A DNA stretch of 64,000 nucleotides from assembly GCA_030220185.1 (NCBI GenBank), contig JASPKZ010010239.1:2870001-2934000 (forward strand), written 5' to 3'. Positions 22,006 through 33,327 of the stretch are shown here, in pieces. The notes below the pieces were generated by a model that saw only the letters and a list, made by a program, of their open reading frames with translations, made no database searches and was not told where the DNA came from. The translations under genes and the position numbers were made by a program. Position 1 is the stretch's first letter. Each line of letters opens with the position of its first letter. Origin of the DNA: Diploptera punctata. Taxonomy: Eukaryota > Arthropoda > Insecta > Blattodea > Blaberidae.

Positions 22006-23224
22006 AGAATATAGCAATCACAATTAAGTCTAATATTAAATAATGAATGACAATTTGATAAACAAGGTAATATATAAAATATTAAGAATGATAACATAAT
22101 AATGTTAATTATAATTAAAATTAAGACAAATACTTGTAATAAAATGTAAACATTACTGATGATTTTGTTTACTTATATATTTCATATTAATTACTGATAT
22201 AAATCTAAGCAAGTGTTGCAATTAACAATAATAATTACCTGACGTACATTTATTTTATTATAGAAATACAAAATTTTGAACCATCATATTGGCAGAATTC
22301 TACCATTCTTTGAATATCGATGGTAGCCTAGAGGGGCAGTTAGTCGACACAACATTTAAAAAAGGATATATTATGATGGAGGAATACAGAAGGACTTAAT
22401 TTTCAAGTTTCTCTACAAGAACAAATTATAATATGTTAGGACTGGCGACACTGCCGATAGTGGGATACTTCATATCTTGAAATGATGTAATTTAAGAACA
22501 AGTGTCTGAGGAATCGTATTTATTCTCTGATTGAACTTCTGGGACACAGTGTCATTGTTGACGTCTGGGTGCTCGTTACCTAAATTATCAAAACGGTATC
22601 GATCGTTGTGACATAATGCTGTATGGTTACTGTAACAAATTTACCATTGTCATCCTCATGAAATAAGCAACCACATGGCGCACCATACACTGACATTGTG
22701 TAATGATTCCTAGGATTATTCCCAGCTCATTCTCAGTTGCTACAGTTCCAACAACAAATGAAAACATTTATTTTTATTAAGAATAAAATGGAAAATGTTC
22801 TTAAAGAAGCAACAAAATGTTTGCAGTTTAGAAGAAATAAAGAAGTTTGAAGTCACACTTTTTTCTATCAAGCAGAACTATTTTTTAAACAGACAAATTT
22901 ATACCTTTTCATTGATTGTCTTGTAAGTAAAGTGTAATTTAGAATTATCAGTTTTAGGTATATTTTCTATGCAACTGTATTACTTTCTATGCATATTTCT
23001 AAATAAATTAGAACGTATGTACTGGGGTTTTCAATGCCCGTAATACGGAGACCTTGTAATATAGTGCCATCGTTGTTTATTATGATTGATTGAAAATTAA
23101 TTCTATTCTACGCCGTTATGTAGTCTGTTATGGTGTTCCTGATTTCTACACATCAGGAATTCACACACGATTCATATCGCTATTTCGTCGGCTGGGGCCA
23201 GGACCTCGATACAACACTTCATTT
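22006..23224. other. No feature recognised
   Basis: AT-rich sequence, no recognisable domain in any frame and no repeat partner found in the window. Confidence 0.5.
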
Positions 23225-23590
23225 GGTCCTATTCTGTCCTAAGCTGTCTCAAAGGCTGAGAGTATGCATGTGCTCCTCCTGGACCACCACAATCACATAT
23301 TTTAAACACCTGTGGTTTGGCAGACCAGACTAATTTCCCTAAATGAAATGAGGTGTAGAGTGATATGAAATGAATGAGTGTATAAATGAAGATGAAAAGA
23401 CATGATAAGGGAGTGAAGAGAAGTAGAGAATGTTGGTGGGATGAAATTCGGGAAAAGGGATAATCCCTAGAAAAACCTGAAAAATACCGGTAAAGTCCAC
23501 AACCAATGCTCCTCCGGAACCTCCAGGATCGAATGTGGTATCCCAGTTGGGAGAGCAACACGCACTAGCTACGTGTCTATTGAGACGGCT
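23225..23590 (-). mobile_element. SINE-C, inverted copy
   Basis: On the minus strand: gttgctctcccaactgggat head remnant, tcgatcctggaggttccgga B-box region, cgaatttcatcccaccaaca, the pyrimidine-rich block, tttagggaaattagtctggt and ccacaggtgtttaaaatatg. These match SINE-C at 28405-28945 in order. The 3' third is missing. Confidence 0.7.
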
Positions 23591-23778
23591 AGCTGATTTT
23601 TTCTAGTTTTATAGACTCGTTATTTTTTTAGGGTATTTTAATTTAAGCCGAGTAAAAGATTAGGTACGAACACTAAACTTGCCCGTAAATTAAATAATTT
23701 TAATTTAAAAAATCAGTGTCACAATTGTTTTTTTGAAAACTTTTATCCATGAATAACTGTTTAAATTACAAGTCTGTC

Positions 23779-23809
<31 letters not shown>

Positions 23810-23813
23810 TAAA

Positions 23814-23871
<58 letters not shown>

Positions 23872-23937
23872 TAACAAAATAACAATAATAACAATAATAT
23901 AATAGTGACAATAATAGGCAATACTAATAGTAATAAC

Positions 23938-23970
<33 letters not shown>

Positions 23971-24020
23971 TATTATTATTATTATTATTATAATAGTAAT
24001 GGTAATAATAATAAAATAAT
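23779..24020. repeat. Compound (TAA)n/(TTA)n microsatellite
   Basis: Long TAA runs at 23779-23870 and 23938-23970 switch to TTA at about 23970-23990. Low-complexity open frames here are artefacts. Confidence 0.95.
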
Positions 24021-24129
24021 AATGCTGTGTTTACTTATTGTTGTAGACTTATGGATACAAGGTTTTTCTTATAGGTATGCAGTACGAATAATAATATAAA
24101 CAAACTATAATGGTGCAGAGAAATACAAT

Positions 24130-24436
24130 TCGTCCAAGCGATGGGACGAAGTTGCGAGTTGGTAAACTAGGAGATCTTATATCAATACACAGTACATTAT
24201 GTGCATACCAGCATAAAGATAAAACCTGTCCTTCGCTGTGGCGTAGTCGGTAGAGGCCCTACCTCCACTCCGCCGACCCGGGTTCGATTCCCGTCGGGGT
24301 GAGGGATTTTAAAATCTCAACCTTGGGACTGGGTGTGTCGCGTCTTAGTTGTACCCATTGGGTTCAAATGCACTGAAAAAAAATAAAGATAAAACCAGCA
24401 ACGCCCTCCTCGCGATCCATCCCATCGCTTGGACGC
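24130..24436. mobile_element. Candidate MITE split by a SINE-B
   Basis: cgtccaagcgatggga at 24131 is inverted as tcccatcgcttggacg at 24420. Removing the SINE leaves about 150 bp between these 16-bp ends. No target duplication is evident, so it may be a chance or degenerate structure. Confidence 0.35.
24227..24382 (+). mobile_element. SINE-B with 14-bp target duplication
   Basis: tRNA-like head with excellent promoter boxes: A box tggcgtagtcgg (24239) and B box ggttcgattcc (24281). Then gggattttaaaatctcaacc and an A-rich tail. The duplication ataaagataaaacc lies at 24213-24226 and 24383-24396, perfect. About 156 bp. Confidence 0.9.
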
Positions 24437-24947
24437 AAAGTAAAAACAAAATATTTCTCAATATATTCAATGTTCTACGCATACATCATGGAAAAATTAA
24501 ATGTATGGTCCATAATCTGATTTTTTATCTATTCCAATCTTCGATAAATTCTCTAACTATATTATAAATGAAGAAGAAATTTTGATGAAGCCTTATTTAT
24601 GAGCATTTTCTGTCCAGCAGCCAAATCATAAATGATTCGCTCAGCATTTAATGGTCTTTCTTTAAATATATAGTCCGTTTGTTTTTGTTCATACGCCAAT
24701 GGCTATGATTCTTGTTAGCAAAGCTTGGCATGCGTTCTAAACTTTCGCCATTTATTTCTGAATGGACTGTTACAAATACGACAAAATATAAAAGAGAAAC
24801 ATTCGAAAACGATGAAAGTTCTTAAAATTAATATCAACAAATAATTACATCCTACAATTTAACATTCGGTTTACAGTACCTACTAAAATAATAAAGTTAC
24901 TTTATTTTGAGAGTTTGCAGATTTGAGAATGGGATCAGGGTATCAGA

Positions 24948-24990
<43 letters not shown>

Positions 24991-25036
24991 AGTTATTTGA
25001 TACTCATAAACAAGGTTCTAATATTAATATCCTACA
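24437..25036. other. No gene; (AT)n at 24949-24988
   Basis: About 20 AT units are the only clear feature of this AT-rich stretch. Confidence 0.6.
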
Positions 25037-25290
25037 CTCGTGTCCGACTCAGGGTCGGGTCGAGGTATGAGATGAGATGAAGCCTCTATATTTTAGACAT
25101 CTGTGAACGAGATGGATGAGATGAATATGGATAAATATTTGAATGTAATTTTTGGCAAGTGAAACGGAGTGATCGAGATTCTATCTTGAGACCCCAGCGG
25201 TAAGAGTTCATAAACCAGTAATAAAATTGGATAACAGTACGGAATAATACGAGATGGCTTCAGACTCTAATAAGAGATTAGATATAACCC
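25037..25290 (-). mobile_element. SINE-D, degenerate copy
   Basis: gtccgactcagggtcgggtc, gagatgagatgaagcctcta and gacatctgtgaacgagatgg match the copy at 37604-37945 (gtgtccaactcagggtccga ... gaggtctgtgaataacaagg) in the same order. The head region (gagaccccagcggtaagag) is recognisable. Middle part rearranged. Confidence 0.6.
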
Positions 25291-26134
25291 CGTTATTAGA
25301 AGTTAATCAACTATATTTTAAAAAAATAGCGTTCCCGGAATCTGTAACATTGCTGTCAAATATGCTCGATTGTTTAAAAGGATTTTTTTTAAAAATACGG
25401 TGATTGTGTTTGAAGATAAAATTGAAGTGATATCACCACATACCTCTAGAAAAAGTTGGTTCTCATTTCTGTTACAATCTCTATCGCCTCTAGGGCCAAT
25501 TATCCCGTCAGAAGGTTTACGACAAATTAAAAATGCAGACTTCCAAATACAATTGAACACAACCCATCAGATTGTAACATATTGTCTTATCAAACCGCTC
25601 TTCGGCGTATTATTTCCTTTATGTCCGCAGATTATTGTATGAATGCGCCATGAATTTCACACTCATTTTCGATGTCAGATACATATAATGCTGTCGCACT
25701 AAAATGTAAATTCTTCACCAGAGTCTCTTGAACACTTAAAAAATGCTGAAGGTGAATATTTCGTTTGAGATTTTTTCTTCGACCTGTGTAGAGAGGTTCT
25801 GTTCTTTCTATTCAAAAATCATTACGTCTCTCACGAGTCTTTGAACTTCAAATAGATTGTACATATTTAATAATTTATCCTATTCCTCGCACATGAAATA
25901 CGTTCTCAACAAAAATGTTGTTTGTAGTTTGCCTCCATTCCTGCACAAACTACATGGGTAGATAAAAGAGTAAAGCACAAACATTTTTTATCTGCGTTGG
26001 TATTGCGGATGGGAAATTTCACTGAGATATAGTGTGAAGTTTTCACTACAGACATTTTTTTTAAGTGAAGCTCTAGCGAGAGAAGCGTTCTGAACTGCGC
26101 AACGAAGTTTGTGCTCATGTTACTATCGTCAACA
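25291..26134. other. No feature recognised
   Basis: Open frames at 25370-25642 (+) and 25906-26139 (-) carry no domain I can defend. Confidence 0.5.
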
Positions 26135-26905
26135 CGCAAAGAGCAGCGAAGAGTGCGATTTTTGTGGAGTAAAGGTTATGAGCAGAGGGATATGTGTGGT
26201 GTGTATTGGGAAGTCGATGTCCCAACTCCTTTCAAAAAACGTTAAGCTGAAAATATATAAAACTATTATTCTACCAGTTATATTATATGGGTGCGAAACA
26301 TGGACTCTTACTTTAAGGGAGGAAAGGAGATTACGAGTATTTGAGAATAAAGTTCTTAGGAAAATTTTTGGACCAAAAAGAGATGAACAGACAGGGGAAT
26401 GGAGAAGACTACATAACAATGAACTACATGGTCTTTATAGGAAGCCAGACATAATAAGAACAGTTAAGTCTCGTAGACTGCGATGGGCAGGACATGTTGC
26501 ACGTATGGGGAATGAAAGACGTGCATGGAAGCTTCTTGTAGGAAAGCCAGAGGGAAAACGCCCAGTTGGTAGACCAAGAATGAGGTGGGAGAACAACATT
26601 AACTATGATTTGAGGGAAGTAGATTATACAGGGAATGATTGGAAAGCATTAGCTCAGGATAGGGATGTATGGAGAGCTTATGTCCGCGCGGCCATGAACC
26701 TACGGGTTCGATAGTGCCAGTGAGTAAGTAAGTAAGTAAGTATTGGGAAGTCTGTATGGGCCATAGAACTTCTCCAGGCGGTATACACGTTCTTCAAGGA
26801 TGGCCGTGAGAACATTTGTGATTCGCCACGTTTCGACCGGTCCATTTCAGTTTCAGCCCCGCGGAATATCACAGTCATTAAGGCGGTAGTTTTCAACGAC
26901 TGGGG
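26135..26905 (+). pseudogene. mariner-like transposase N-terminal relic, split by LINE-B
   Basis: Before the insertion the frame reads KEQRRVRFLWSKGYEQRDMC (26138-26197). After it, AIELLQAVYTFFKDGRENIC, then DSPRFDRSISVSAPRNITVI (26762-26880). In the mariner family this region is the paired helix-turn-helix DNA-binding domain: an EQRA.IRFL-like start, then Y....FKRFKDGRES..D.PR.GRPS. The catalytic DD(34)D part is not found. Frameshifts and truncation make it a pseudogene, older than the LINE. Confidence 0.75.
26216..26739 (+). mobile_element. LINE-B, young 5'-truncated copy with 13-bp TSD
   Basis: Open throughout. Encodes VKLKIYKTIILPVILYGCET, then VFENKVLRKIFGPKRDEQTG, the RRLRWAGHVARMGNERRAWK block, GRPRMRWENNINYDLREVDY and the terminal RAYVRAAMNLRVR. 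This is the C-terminal domain of LINE ORF2, downstream of the RT. After the stop comes a short UTR and (TAAG)n. The duplication gtattgggaagtc lies at 26203-26215 and 26740-26752. The frame is in phase with upstream mariner sequence, giving a spurious 201-codon fusion frame. Confidence 0.9.
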
Positions 26906-27589
26906 ATCTAACCGCGAATCTTATTTCAGCAGTTTATCCGTTTGGTCCCATGAAGAAATTCCTAGCCCGCCATTGCTTTGAGACAGACATAGAAGTGATA
27001 AATTATCAGAAGATGATTGTATTCTAATCGAACGGTCTTCCATGTTAGAAATGTGTTGAGAAAGTTGCGACTCTGTAGAAATTTAGCTAAAAGATGTGAG
27101 TTCAATTGTGTGTTGTTAACCTCATAAATTGTATTTAAAAAATGTGCGTTATTTTGCGATCCACATTCGTACACTAGACAACGCAGCACATATCACAAGT
27201 CAACAAACATCTTACTGCAAGTAACTCCTGTCCTCGAAACTAATTCAGATGGATGTCTGCCCTTAATATTTCTACAACTTGGGAGACGCTTGAGAAGTCA
27301 AAGATTTGTTCTTACCACAGTACCCTGAAATTGAATGAGACAATGTTGTGGATCTGCGTCAAAGTGTCTGATATGAACATTACATGACATATAATGTGTA
27401 TCGTAAACAAATTTAGTAAACTTGAAACCTCACAAGTTTCGTTCCGAAAAATGTCGAAATGTTGTTGAAGGAATGGCACGCTGAAAGTTTAAATGTGATG
27501 TTGGTATTATTCCCATGGGGGACATTTCCCTTGAGATCCAATCCAGACCAAGCAAGCGACATAAAAATTAACATATAGGTAGTTACAAG
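26906..27589. other. No feature recognised
   Basis: May include more of the decayed mariner element but no motif is readable. The small minus frame at 26962-27189 is unassigned. Confidence 0.5.
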
Positions 27590-28346
27590 GACTATTTAAC
27601 TCATGCCCCAAATGGGAGTCAATGACCAATCACATTTCAATGATTTTCGATTTACAACCAATCACAGTCGTGTTTCGCCTAGAATTTACCAACTAAAGTT
27701 TTTTTTATAATAAAGAAAGCGCCTCCTATTTAACATTCTGAATAGGTCATAGCATTATTTTGTAGTGACTGACTCTCAAATAAATACGGCTACCAGATTG
27801 TATATATAGTGCATGAATGTCAGCAGAAAGCGCATGCGAGAGATAATATAAAAGCATCTGTAACAATTGATTATACCACAAAAAAAAGAAACAACTGTTT
27901 GCACTTTCTTAAACTAATTATTTTCCAGGAAATGACGTTGCAGAAAAATATAATTGACATATTTACATCATAGGACATCAAAAATTAATTAATACATATA
28001 ACGTTGGTTATAAATTTCTCCACTAGGGTGCATTCTTACAACATTGCGATCCTTTGGCAATAAATAATATTCTGATCTGGTTGCAGTGATGAACAAAATA
28101 AGCGAATGAAGCGTACCAATCGTTTCTCATTTGTTTTCAAACATCGCCGTTTACATTAAATTTTTACATATTCTAAAATAACCATAGTTAAATAATGATT
28201 TGTGAGTAAACAGGTTAATTTGATTCGTTAAATAGTCCTAAGGAATACCACTCTTTATTTCCAAATTCTCTAGATAAATTCTCTCCTCACTTCGTGATTC
28301 GAGAATTTATCGATAATTTGGAAATCATTCGTGGCATTACTTATGA
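27590..28346 (+). mobile_element. Helentron-like element (ii), uninterrupted
   Basis: The most complete copy. 5' gactatttaac (27590-27600), about 630 bp of non-coding body, inverse gttaaatagtc (28227-28237), then a hairpin (about 28244-28338: tatttccaaattctctagat pairs with atcgataatttggaaat) and the terminal gtggcattacttatgata. Same order as copies (i), (iii) and (v). No Rep/helicase ORF, so it would depend on an autonomous partner. Confidence 0.75.
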
Positions 28347-28404
28347 TAAAGTTATGTAGATTATTACAGAAAAAAAGATGAATATCATCATTCATAATAT
28401 ATTA

Positions 28405-28945
28405 CGAGTGGTTAGCGCGGCCCATGTTCGAATCCTGGCGGTTCCAGAGGGAATTGGTGGTAAGTCATACCGGGAGTATCTGTTTTTTATCTGGGTTCTG
28501 TCGTTTCCCGAATTTCATCCCACCAACACTCTCCATTTCTCCTTCCATCCCCTTCATGCAATTTAATTTTTCATTAATTAATTTCATATCGCCCTTCACA
28601 TCATCTCATATTAGGGAAAATAGTTTGGTTGGCACCCACAGGTGTTCAAAATATTTGATTGTGGAAATCTAGTGGGACCACAGTTTGCTGCCTCATTACT
28701 CCCAGCTTGAGCAATAAAAAGGGTAGAAGTTTCTGCCCTTCCTACCGGCCACGGGCCGAACGCAAAAATTGCGGTATTGGCCTTGATAGAATAAACGGGT
28801 GTTCCGGAGCCGGAAGACGACCAAGAACTCATAAAACATCGTAGAATAGACTTACTTCCATTCATCCATAATATACTGGGATAGCGCAATATATATTTAT
28901 GGGTCAACACGCAGGAAAGCCTGCCCGACCGGTCTGAATAAAGAA
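28405..28945 (+). mobile_element. SINE-C, best copy
   Basis: gtggttagcgcggcccatgt, then B box gttcgaatcctgg, gttccagagggaattggtgg, the pyrimidine-rich block, tattagggaaaatagtttgg, ttctgcccttcctaccggcc, and the 3' end ccggtctgaataaagaacta. The start of the head is incomplete. The shared 3' motif tctgaataaa may serve LINE recognition or be a vestigial polyadenylation-like signal. Confidence 0.75.
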
Positions 28946-29154
28946 CTAAAACAGAAATATCAAAACGAACATTTGGTGATATGCAATTAATTATATAATC
29001 ACAGAGCATTTCAGAAAATATCAAAGCGAGTATATGGTAGGTTAATTAGAAATAAATTCAAGAATATCATAACGAATATATCGTATGTACGTTTAAATAC
29101 ATATAACTATATATCAATCCTTGAATATGAGAACGAGTATGTAGGGTGATTTAT

Positions 29155-29660
29155 AAGTATTACAACTTTCTGAGGGTTTTAGAGGGGACTTGTACATAAA
29201 GTTTTGATAAGGCACCCACGTCCGGAAACGTACCATTTCGATGTAAAATAAGTTTGAAGATCGAAACACAATGCGCTGATATCGTGTGCCTTCTGTTTCA
29301 AAGTAAGTATTATAGACTTTTAGGGGTTGTACTACGCCTGTAGAGTCGGGGGAAGATCTTCTTGTACGAATTTTGGCGGCAGCAGAAATTTTATTGAGCA
29401 CACACCAGGTCTTCTAGGACGTGTGTATGAAAACATGCGTCGCAGGTACACTTTGTGCAACGAACAACAGGGTCGCCACATGGAACCACACTTGTAGTAC
29501 AACTCCTAGAAGTCTGTAATACTTATTCTGAACCACAAGACACACGATACAAGTCCAATGTGTCTCGATCTTCAAACTTATTTTACATCGAAATGGTAAG
29601 TTTCCGGGCATGGATTCCTTATCAAAACTGTATCTACTAAGTCTCCTCTACAACCCCTAG
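29155..29660. repeat. Large foldback (arms ~170 bp) around a transposase fragment
   Basis: The left arm 29155-29330 (aggggacttgtacataaagt ... ggggttgtacta) is the inverse of the right arm 29493-29660 (tagtacaactcctagaagtc ... taagtctcctctac). The loop is about 165 bp. Both arms include aacttattttacatcgaaat or its complement. Probably two inverted 3' ends of one DNA transposon family. Confidence 0.8.
29396..29497 (+). pseudogene. Transposase C-terminal fragment
   Basis: The frame EHTPGLLGRVYENMRRRYTL continues CNEQQGRHMEPHL and then a stop. This resembles the C-terminal tail of the insect DDE transposase family in which RV..N..RR...C....G.HFEHL precedes the stop and the 3' inverted repeat. 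The assignment is from pattern memory. It lies in the foldback loop, directly before the right arm, as a transposase end should. The catalytic core is absent. Confidence 0.5.
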
Positions 29661-29690
29661 AAGTCTTTAATATTTATTTTGAATGACCAT

Positions 29691-30345
29691 GTATAGTGAC
29701 AAATACATAGTTACTTGGACCATTTGACTCATATTGACAAAACTAGATATCGAACAATCAAGTTTGAACGAAGGTTGTCATTCAACCAATCGCATCACAA
29801 TTCTCTCAACGTATCGAAATCTCCTTATCACCCCAATTTACCTGATAAACACAGCTCCTCTCTTTTTAATATTCTCAACAGGTCACGTATTATCTTGGAG
29901 TGATCGACATTACGAAAAATCGATTGCGCCATATTTAAACTACTTCAACATTTACGAATACATTAAATACATCAAATAACGAACAAATCCGTTCAAATTA
30001 CAGATTCGAATATTGTATTCTTAATTTAGTCAACATTTCACAATTTTGTTTCAATAAAGAAAAGCATTACCTATAATGTTAGTTATGATATATTTAAAAA
30101 TTTTCACTCCAGATGGCATTAAATAATAATGAAACAAATTCGCACAATTTTTCTTGATCGAGTTACACTTATCAAAAAAATAAGTCTCGCTCACCCGATT
30201 TTTATTTTATTCTTAAATTGCAATTGAATTTAAATATTTTATTACTGTATTTTAATAACAATAACAATAATAATAATGACATTTCTTCGGTAAGTAACTT
30301 CAATTTATTCGCAAGATCGTCCTAGCATATGCTCGTCTTTTTTCC
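29691..30345. other. No feature recognised
   Basis: AT-rich. Two overlapping short plus-strand frames at 29715-29979 have no recognisable content. Confidence 0.5.
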
Positions 30346-30645
30346 AAGTCGTAGTAGTAGTAGTCCTGGTCACTCCACTGGGAAGCATAGAGCCTTCATA
30401 AAAGCTCGCCAACGAACTATATTGTTTACCAAAGCCTTAATTTCATTCCAACTCATCCCTGCCTGATGGTATTAGTCCATGTTGCCGCAGGTATTACTTT
30501 TCGCCTTCTCAATCCTTCGGGGTTCCAATCAGATGCCATTTTTGTGATGTTATCATTCTCTCTCCTTAACACTTGACCAACCCATTTCCATTATCTAAAT
30601 ATGTCTTTACAAATTTCGTTTTGATTCGTTCTTCTAGAGTTTTCA
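30346..30645 (-). mobile_element. LINE-H C-terminal relic with (TAC)n tail
   Basis: The minus strand reads WKWVGQVLRRENDNITKMAS, WNPEGLRRRKVIPAATWTN and, after frame breaks, ALCFPVE-like sequence before (TAC)n at 30346-30360. The pattern W.WIGH.LRR ... WNPQGKRKRG.P..TW is that of LINE ORF2 C-termini. It is decayed. Confidence 0.65.
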
Positions 30646-30647
30646 AG

Positions 30648-30728
30648 TACTCTAGATATATTATCTCATCATTTCGTGACTAGAAAATTTATCGCTGATT
30701 GGGAAACCACTTGTGAGATTATTTATGG
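30648..30728 (+). mobile_element. Helentron-like 3'-end fragment (iv)
   Basis: ctctagatatattatctcat, catttcgtgactagaaaatt and atcgctgattgggaaaccac match the hairpin and 3' end of copy (ii). Only this end is left. Confidence 0.45.
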
Positions 30729-31242
30729 TATAATCAGATACAAAACCAGAAATATCACGATGCAGTGGTGGCAACTACATAGATACCAATCTAGGAATAT
30801 TGAAACTAATGTAGTTGTTTTATTATGATATTGTGACGTAAGCAATTGATACTTCTGAACCAACAAGATTTTGAGTTGACGACTAACAACTTTGGTTGTT
30901 GAGTGTGAATCTGGTTTGGTTAAATCCCAGTGCAGTCAATCTCTATGCGGTGAGGTAACTGACAACTCCACTGCCAACTCCCTAGTGTAATCCCTGCATT
31001 GAATCTTATAGACTACAAATCTCTCTGCCCAGCTCTTCTTACCCCCTCAACCAATTACATTCTCCGTCCACTTTCCCTCTCCACTTAACCATTCTATTCG
31101 TTTTGGTGAAATAATTCGTGTCACATTTTGAAAAACACGGTATGCCCTTTCTATCCATAAATTGTATGCCCAACCATTGTAAATATAATTATTTAAGAAA
31201 CATATAAATCTGTCAAATCCTTGATAGACCATAACACATTTT
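30729..31242. other. No feature recognised
   Basis: No supported feature. The minus frame at 31047-31232 is unassigned. Confidence 0.5.
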
Positions 31243-31325
31243 CATATTATTATTATATTATGTATGATTTATTTCACTGGCGAATTAAGGCATTGAAGGC
31301 TTCTCATCCTCTTAAAAATAATAAA
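31243..31325 (-). mobile_element. CR1-like LINE 3'-end fragment
   Basis: tgatttatttcactggcgaa ttaaggcattgaaggcttct-type sequence aligns with the terminal block at 15055-15118. Only the last ~80 bp remain. Confidence 0.4.
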
Positions 31326-31369
31326 CGTTGCACAAACAGTGTGATCTTATAAAAATAACAAAGGCGAAC

Positions 31370-32350
31370 ATGTCCAATGTGCGGGAACTCTGAAGATGAA
31401 ACACATATCCTGGAAAACTGTAACTATTTGGATATTGGAGGCGACAATTGTTGCCCTTCAGTTTTCTAAATTCAAGTCGAGATACACTGGCATCCTATAA
31501 GTTAATGGTAAACTCAGAAAATTGGAGAAACATGGGCAGGTTTTTATTTTCTGGAGAATAAAAACAACACTCCTTCGTGAATAAATAAATGTAGGAAAGA
31601 AGGTGTAATTATTAACTCTACAATCTGGTATTAAATACTTTGATTAACTTAGCTTAAGCGTTTAGCTTTCATAAGTAGTGCCACAAGTGATTTCAAATTT
31701 AGCTAGAGGATTTGGAAATTAAAGTGGCATATGTTAGGACTATTTAACGAATAAGATTAAGCTGTTTACTCGCAAATCATTATTTAAATATAGTTATTTT
31801 AAAATATTTGTATATTTAATGTAAACTTTGATGTTTGAGAACAAATGGGAAACGTTTTGTTATGTTTCAATTGTTCAGCACTGCAAATTGTCAAATATGA
31901 TTGCAATATTGTAAGAATGCACCCTAGTGGAAAAACAATTAAACACATCATACATTATATTATAATCAACATACAAGTTATTAATGTTTTTTTAGTAAAA
32001 AACTCAGTAAAATCAAGGACTCTGTTCATTATTTGCTATATTCAATGCATTTGTTGGAGAAAAATAATGCTCTGAGCTGTTCAGAAAAAGAAAGCTGATA
32101 AAGATAAATCGATAAAGAGTGAGGTGAAACACTACAGCCATTGGTTGTAAAACAAAATTATTGAAACGTGATTGGTTATTGGCTACCATTTGGGACATAA
32201 GTTAAATAGTCAATGTAATTGTGAAGTTATTAAATTATTGTTTTGATTTGTTTTATATTATTACTAGACATTGATGTATAATGTGGACTCTCAAAACAAC
32301 CTATGGCTTGCGTCGTGGGTTCCATTTCTATAATTTATAATGGTTTATAT
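31370..32350 (+). mobile_element. LINE-A copy 2, split by a Helentron-like element
   Basis: 31380-31450 reads CPMCGNSEDETHILENCNYL, the Cys/His segment seen in copy 1 but with both CxxC cysteines kept. It continues to the frame end near 31585. After the insertion at 31669-32211, 32215-32350 resembles the LINE-A 3' UTR at 53.6 kb (attactagacattgatgtat, gtggactctcaaaacaacct). The second part is diverged, so its link is tentative. Confidence 0.6.
31669..32211 (-). mobile_element. Helentron-like element (iii)
   Basis: Inverted copy: 3' hairpin at 31671-31735 (agtgccacaagtgatttcaa ... aattaaagtggcat), subterminal gactatttaac at 31742, body, and the 5' end gttaaatagtc at 32201-32211. The hairpin loop is shortened. 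Confidence 0.7.
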
Positions 32351-33327
32351 TACTTTTTACCCTCATAAAACATTATATACCTCGCGCACTCGAACCTGGC
32401 GGGCCGGTGAAGTCATTGGGCGCATTCAGCGGCCAAAAGCGCTTTAATTATCTGCAGCGTACATTCAGCGAGCAATAAGGAGCTCTAGCAGACTTGCAGC
32501 TATTGCAGCGAAATAAAAGTAGGCTGCAGACAGACGAAACCGTTGCCGCGCTGCATCCATTGTGATTGGTTGTTTCATTCAGTTTAAACATGGCTCTTTG
32601 TCTATAAACAATTTATGTTTGATGTACAAATGTTGTGTTATTTACGTCTGGGCATTAATATATGAGTTAATCGAGGTGGTTAACCCTTTTAGATGAACAT
32701 AGTGATATATTAAGTCAAACTAAAGACAGTGATACTTTCAAGTTCGTTACAACATGAAGAAGTTACGATTATAACCTCTTCTTTGCATGTAGATCATTGT
32801 GTTAATGACGAGTGAATGTTTTCATTATGAATATTATATCCCCAGATGATTCATTCGCTAATACCTGGTGCAAAGTTAATTATAATTTCTATTTTAAATT
32901 TCAAAATATATAAAATAAATTATTATCTTATGATTGTGTTCAATGGGGTAATTTCTCGAAGTGCTACAGTGGTTGTCGAACCAGTTTTCTCTATATATAA
33001 AACGAGCAGTTCTATTCTTCTTTAAATGTGTAACACAATAAGAAAATTGTGGAATGGACAAAGAGATGAACTGTGTACCTTATATTTGTAATATTTTCTG
33101 ATTAAAGAGCTTTGTGAAGTATCAGCTATACATTTAATTGAGATATTACAATATTCTAGAATTGTCATCTGAATTTGACCAGTGAAGTTACAAATACTCT
33201 TGTGTGATGTGCGTTAATAAAATTAAATATTAGCCAAAGTTGGTTAATGTATTAACATAAAAAATTGCACTCAGCATAGAATTTTAATCACAGCTGATCT
33301 GCACCCCCTCGCAGGGTTATATTGTAG
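32351..33327. other. No gene; shares a 30-bp motif with 38.2 kb
   Basis: tgggcgcattcagcggccaa at about 32412, followed by aagcgctttaa, is found inverted at about 38218-38252. Repeated gcagc motifs follow to 32560. Remaining sequence is AT-rich and unassigned. Confidence 0.5.

Noticed and set aside
22006..23224. Host exons
   Set aside because: No frame with recognisable protein similarity and no convincing splice-site pairs.
25906..26139. piggyBac-type Cys-rich C-terminus on the minus strand
   Set aside because: Only scattered cysteines; the expected CxxC spacing is not there.
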